In this document: in pieces, positions 5,111 through 6,331 of the stretch | Position numbering within the stretch: the stretch's first letter is position 1 | How the letters are laid out: each line of letters starts with the position of its first letter | NCBI GenBank assembly: GCA_038876335.1 | Contig: JAVYYS010000039.1 | Coordinates: 1 to 6,331 of the forward strand | Length of the DNA stretch: 6,331 bases | Origin: JAKATY01 sp038876335 | Lineage (GTDB): Archaea; Micrarchaeota; Micrarchaeia; Micrarchaeales; Micrarchaeaceae | Direction of reading: 5' to 3' | The notes under the pieces: generated by a model | Databases searched by the model: none | The model's input: the letters and a program-made list of their open reading frames with translations, nothing else | What the model was told of the DNA's origin: nothing | Translations under genes and position numbers: made by a program

Positions 5111-6331
5111 ATGTACTCCAAAAAGATAGAAGAGGAACTTAAAAAAAAGGGCATACGCGTGGGCGACTCGATAAAGTTCTCCGCAGGCGGGCAGCAAGTG
5201 GAGGGGGAACTTATGCCGAGAAGCGAGGCCGGCAATCCTGAAGTGCTTGTCATAAAGCTCAAGAACGGGTACAATATAGGCGTAAAGGCAGAAGGAGCAA
5301 AAATAGAGAGGCTGTCTGCAGGCTCGCAAAGCGCTGCCTCATTTCCTGTGCGCGCGCTGCTGCAGAAGCGCGACCTGCCAAAGATCTCGCTTTTATACAC
5401 TGGCGGAACCATAGGCAGCAAGATAGACTACAAGACAGGAGGGGTCCATGTGCTCCTGAAGCCAGGCGAGCTCTTGTATGAGGTTCCTGAAATATCTGGT
5501 ATTGCAAACATAGAAGTAAGTAATTTGATGAGCATAGCTAGCGAGGATATGTCACCCATTGAGTGGAAACTCATCGCAGAGGCCGTGGCTAAATCGCTCA
5601 ATGCCGGCGTGCGAGGAGTTGTTATAACCCACGGCACCGACACCATGCACTACACCTCGGCTGCGCTCAGTTTCATGTTAAAAGGCATTAATGCTCCGGT
5701 CGTGCTCACTGGCGCGCAGAGGAGCAGCGACCGCGGCTCAAGCGACGCGTTTACAAACCTCATTGCCGCTACAACTATAGCTGCGAGATCTAACATAGCG
5801 GAAGTTGGCATATGCATGCACAGCAGCTCCTCTGACGACATGTTCTCATTTATCCGCGGCACGAAGGTAAGGAAGATGCACACTTCAAGGCGCGACGCAT
5901 TTAGGCCAATTAACGACAAGCCCATCGCGTACATAAATGATCTGGGTGAGATATCATACAATACTGGAGTAGAGTACCGCAAGATCTCAGATTCTGGCGG
6001 CAAGGTCGAAACTCTGCCCAAGTTTGACAGCAAGGTTGCGATATTGAAGGCATATCCCGGCTCGGATCCTGAGATCGTGCACCACTACACTGAAATTGGC
6101 TACCACGGAATAATAATCGAAGGCACTGGGCTGGGGCACACCCCCGTCTCTATAAGCCATGAGGGCATGTCGTGGCTTCCTTACATTAAAGAGGCTGTCG
6201 AGAAGGGAATAGTAGTAGGCATGACCTCTCAGTGTGTCTACGGCAGAGTAAACCAGAGCGTTTACAGAAATCTGCGCTTGCTGAGCGGCGCTGGCGTAAT
6301 ATACTGCGAAGACATGAGCGCAGAAACAGCT
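5111..6331 (+). CDS. gatD: Glu-tRNA(Gln) amidotransferase subunit D, 5' part (runs off the window)
   Basis: The window holds 407 codons with no stop; archaeal GatD is usually about 420-440 aa, so only a short C-terminal piece is missing. GatD is the glutaminase half of the archaea-only GatDE enzyme. It frees ammonia from glutamine (or asparagine), and GatE uses it to turn Glu-tRNA(Gln) into Gln-tRNA(Gln). Residues 1 to about 85 match the small beta-barrel N-terminal domain, followed by the type I L-asparaginase-like domain. Active-site features are TGGT (97-100, T97 nucleophile), THGTDTM (173-179, with T176 and D177) and the segment GTKVRKMHTSRRDAF (250-264), where K255 is the likely catalytic Lys. 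These fit the Thr-Thr-Asp-Lys set known for GatD. The N-terminal domain separates it from free asparaginases. All key residues are present. gatE is not in this window and may follow. Confidence 0.95.
   Translation, partial: MYSKKIEEELKKKGIRVGDSIKFSAGGQQVEGELMPRSEAGNPEVLVIKLKNGYNIGVKAEGAKIERLSAGSQSAASFPVRALLQKRDLPKISLLYTGGTIGSKIDYKTGGVHVLLKPGELLYEVPEISGIANIEVSNLMSIASEDMSPIEWKLIAEAVAKSLNAGVRGVVITHGTDTMHYTSAALSFMLKGINAPVVLTGAQRSSDRGSSDAFTNLIAATTIAARSNIAEVGICMHSSSSDDMFSFIRGTKVRKMHTSRRDAFRPINDKPIAYINDLGEISYNTGVEYRKISDSGGKVETLPKFDSKVAILKAYPGSDPEIVHHYTEIGYHGIIIEGTGLGHTPVSISHEGMSWLPYIKEAVEKGIVVGMTSQCVYGRVNQSVYRNLRLLSGAGVIYCEDMSAETA

Noticed and set aside
5076..5129. An ATG 17-codon ORF (with GGTG 4 nt upstream) overlapping the gatD start, similar in layout to the ileS leader ORF
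   Set aside because: Its ATG lies before the transcription start predicted from the TATA box (near 5083), and its GGTG lies in the inverted-repeat arm. It would count only if an upstream promoter is used.

Overview
The window looks archaeal and probably comes from a small-genome lineage of the DPANN type. A Micrarchaeota-like source is my best guess, but nothing here fixes the phylum. The archaeal signs are an archaeal/eukaryote-type isoleucyl-tRNA synthetase, the archaea-only amidotransferase subunit GatD, TATA boxes about 25-45 bp before the starts, and T-rich terminators. Base composition is moderate, and Ile is very often coded by ATA.

Layout from left to right. (1) Positions 2-226 (+) hold the C-terminal end of a family 2 glycosyltransferase. 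(2) Positions 303-626 (-) hold a small basic protein whose second half lines up without gaps to the alpha2-loop-alpha3 part of archaeal histones; it has its own TATA box and a hairpin/T-tract terminator. (3) Positions 747-1343 (-) hold a short phospholipase D-like protein with one HKD-type motif and a two-helix membrane hairpin inserted in the fold. (4) A divergent control region (1344-1496) carries two identical TATA sequences in mirror orientation, plus a leader with a hairpin and a possible 18-codon leader ORF. (5) Positions 1497-4634 (+) hold ileS, full length (1045 aa), with strongly altered HIGH and KMSKS signatures. (6) A purine-rich convergent gap follows at 4635-4736. (7) Positions 4737-4952 (-) hold a 71-aa, eight-cysteine putative zinc protein starting at TTG. 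(8) A second divergent control region (4953-5110) has opposing TATA boxes and a long inverted repeat. (9) Positions 5111-6331 (+) hold gatD, cut off by the window edge after 407 codons.

The two large genes supply aminoacyl-tRNAs: IleRS makes Ile-tRNA, and GatD, with a GatE partner that should lie elsewhere, makes Gln-tRNA(Gln) from Glu-tRNA(Gln). The genes are mostly separate transcription units, not one operon. Three genes share the same ribosome-binding signal, GGTG 4-5 nt before the start, and this supports the chosen starts, including the TTG.

I found no CRISPR array, insertion sequence, tRNA or rRNA, and no clear defence system. The most unusual items are the degenerate catalytic signatures of IleRS, the ileS leader, the membrane-hairpin PLD protein and the divergent histone-fold candidate.
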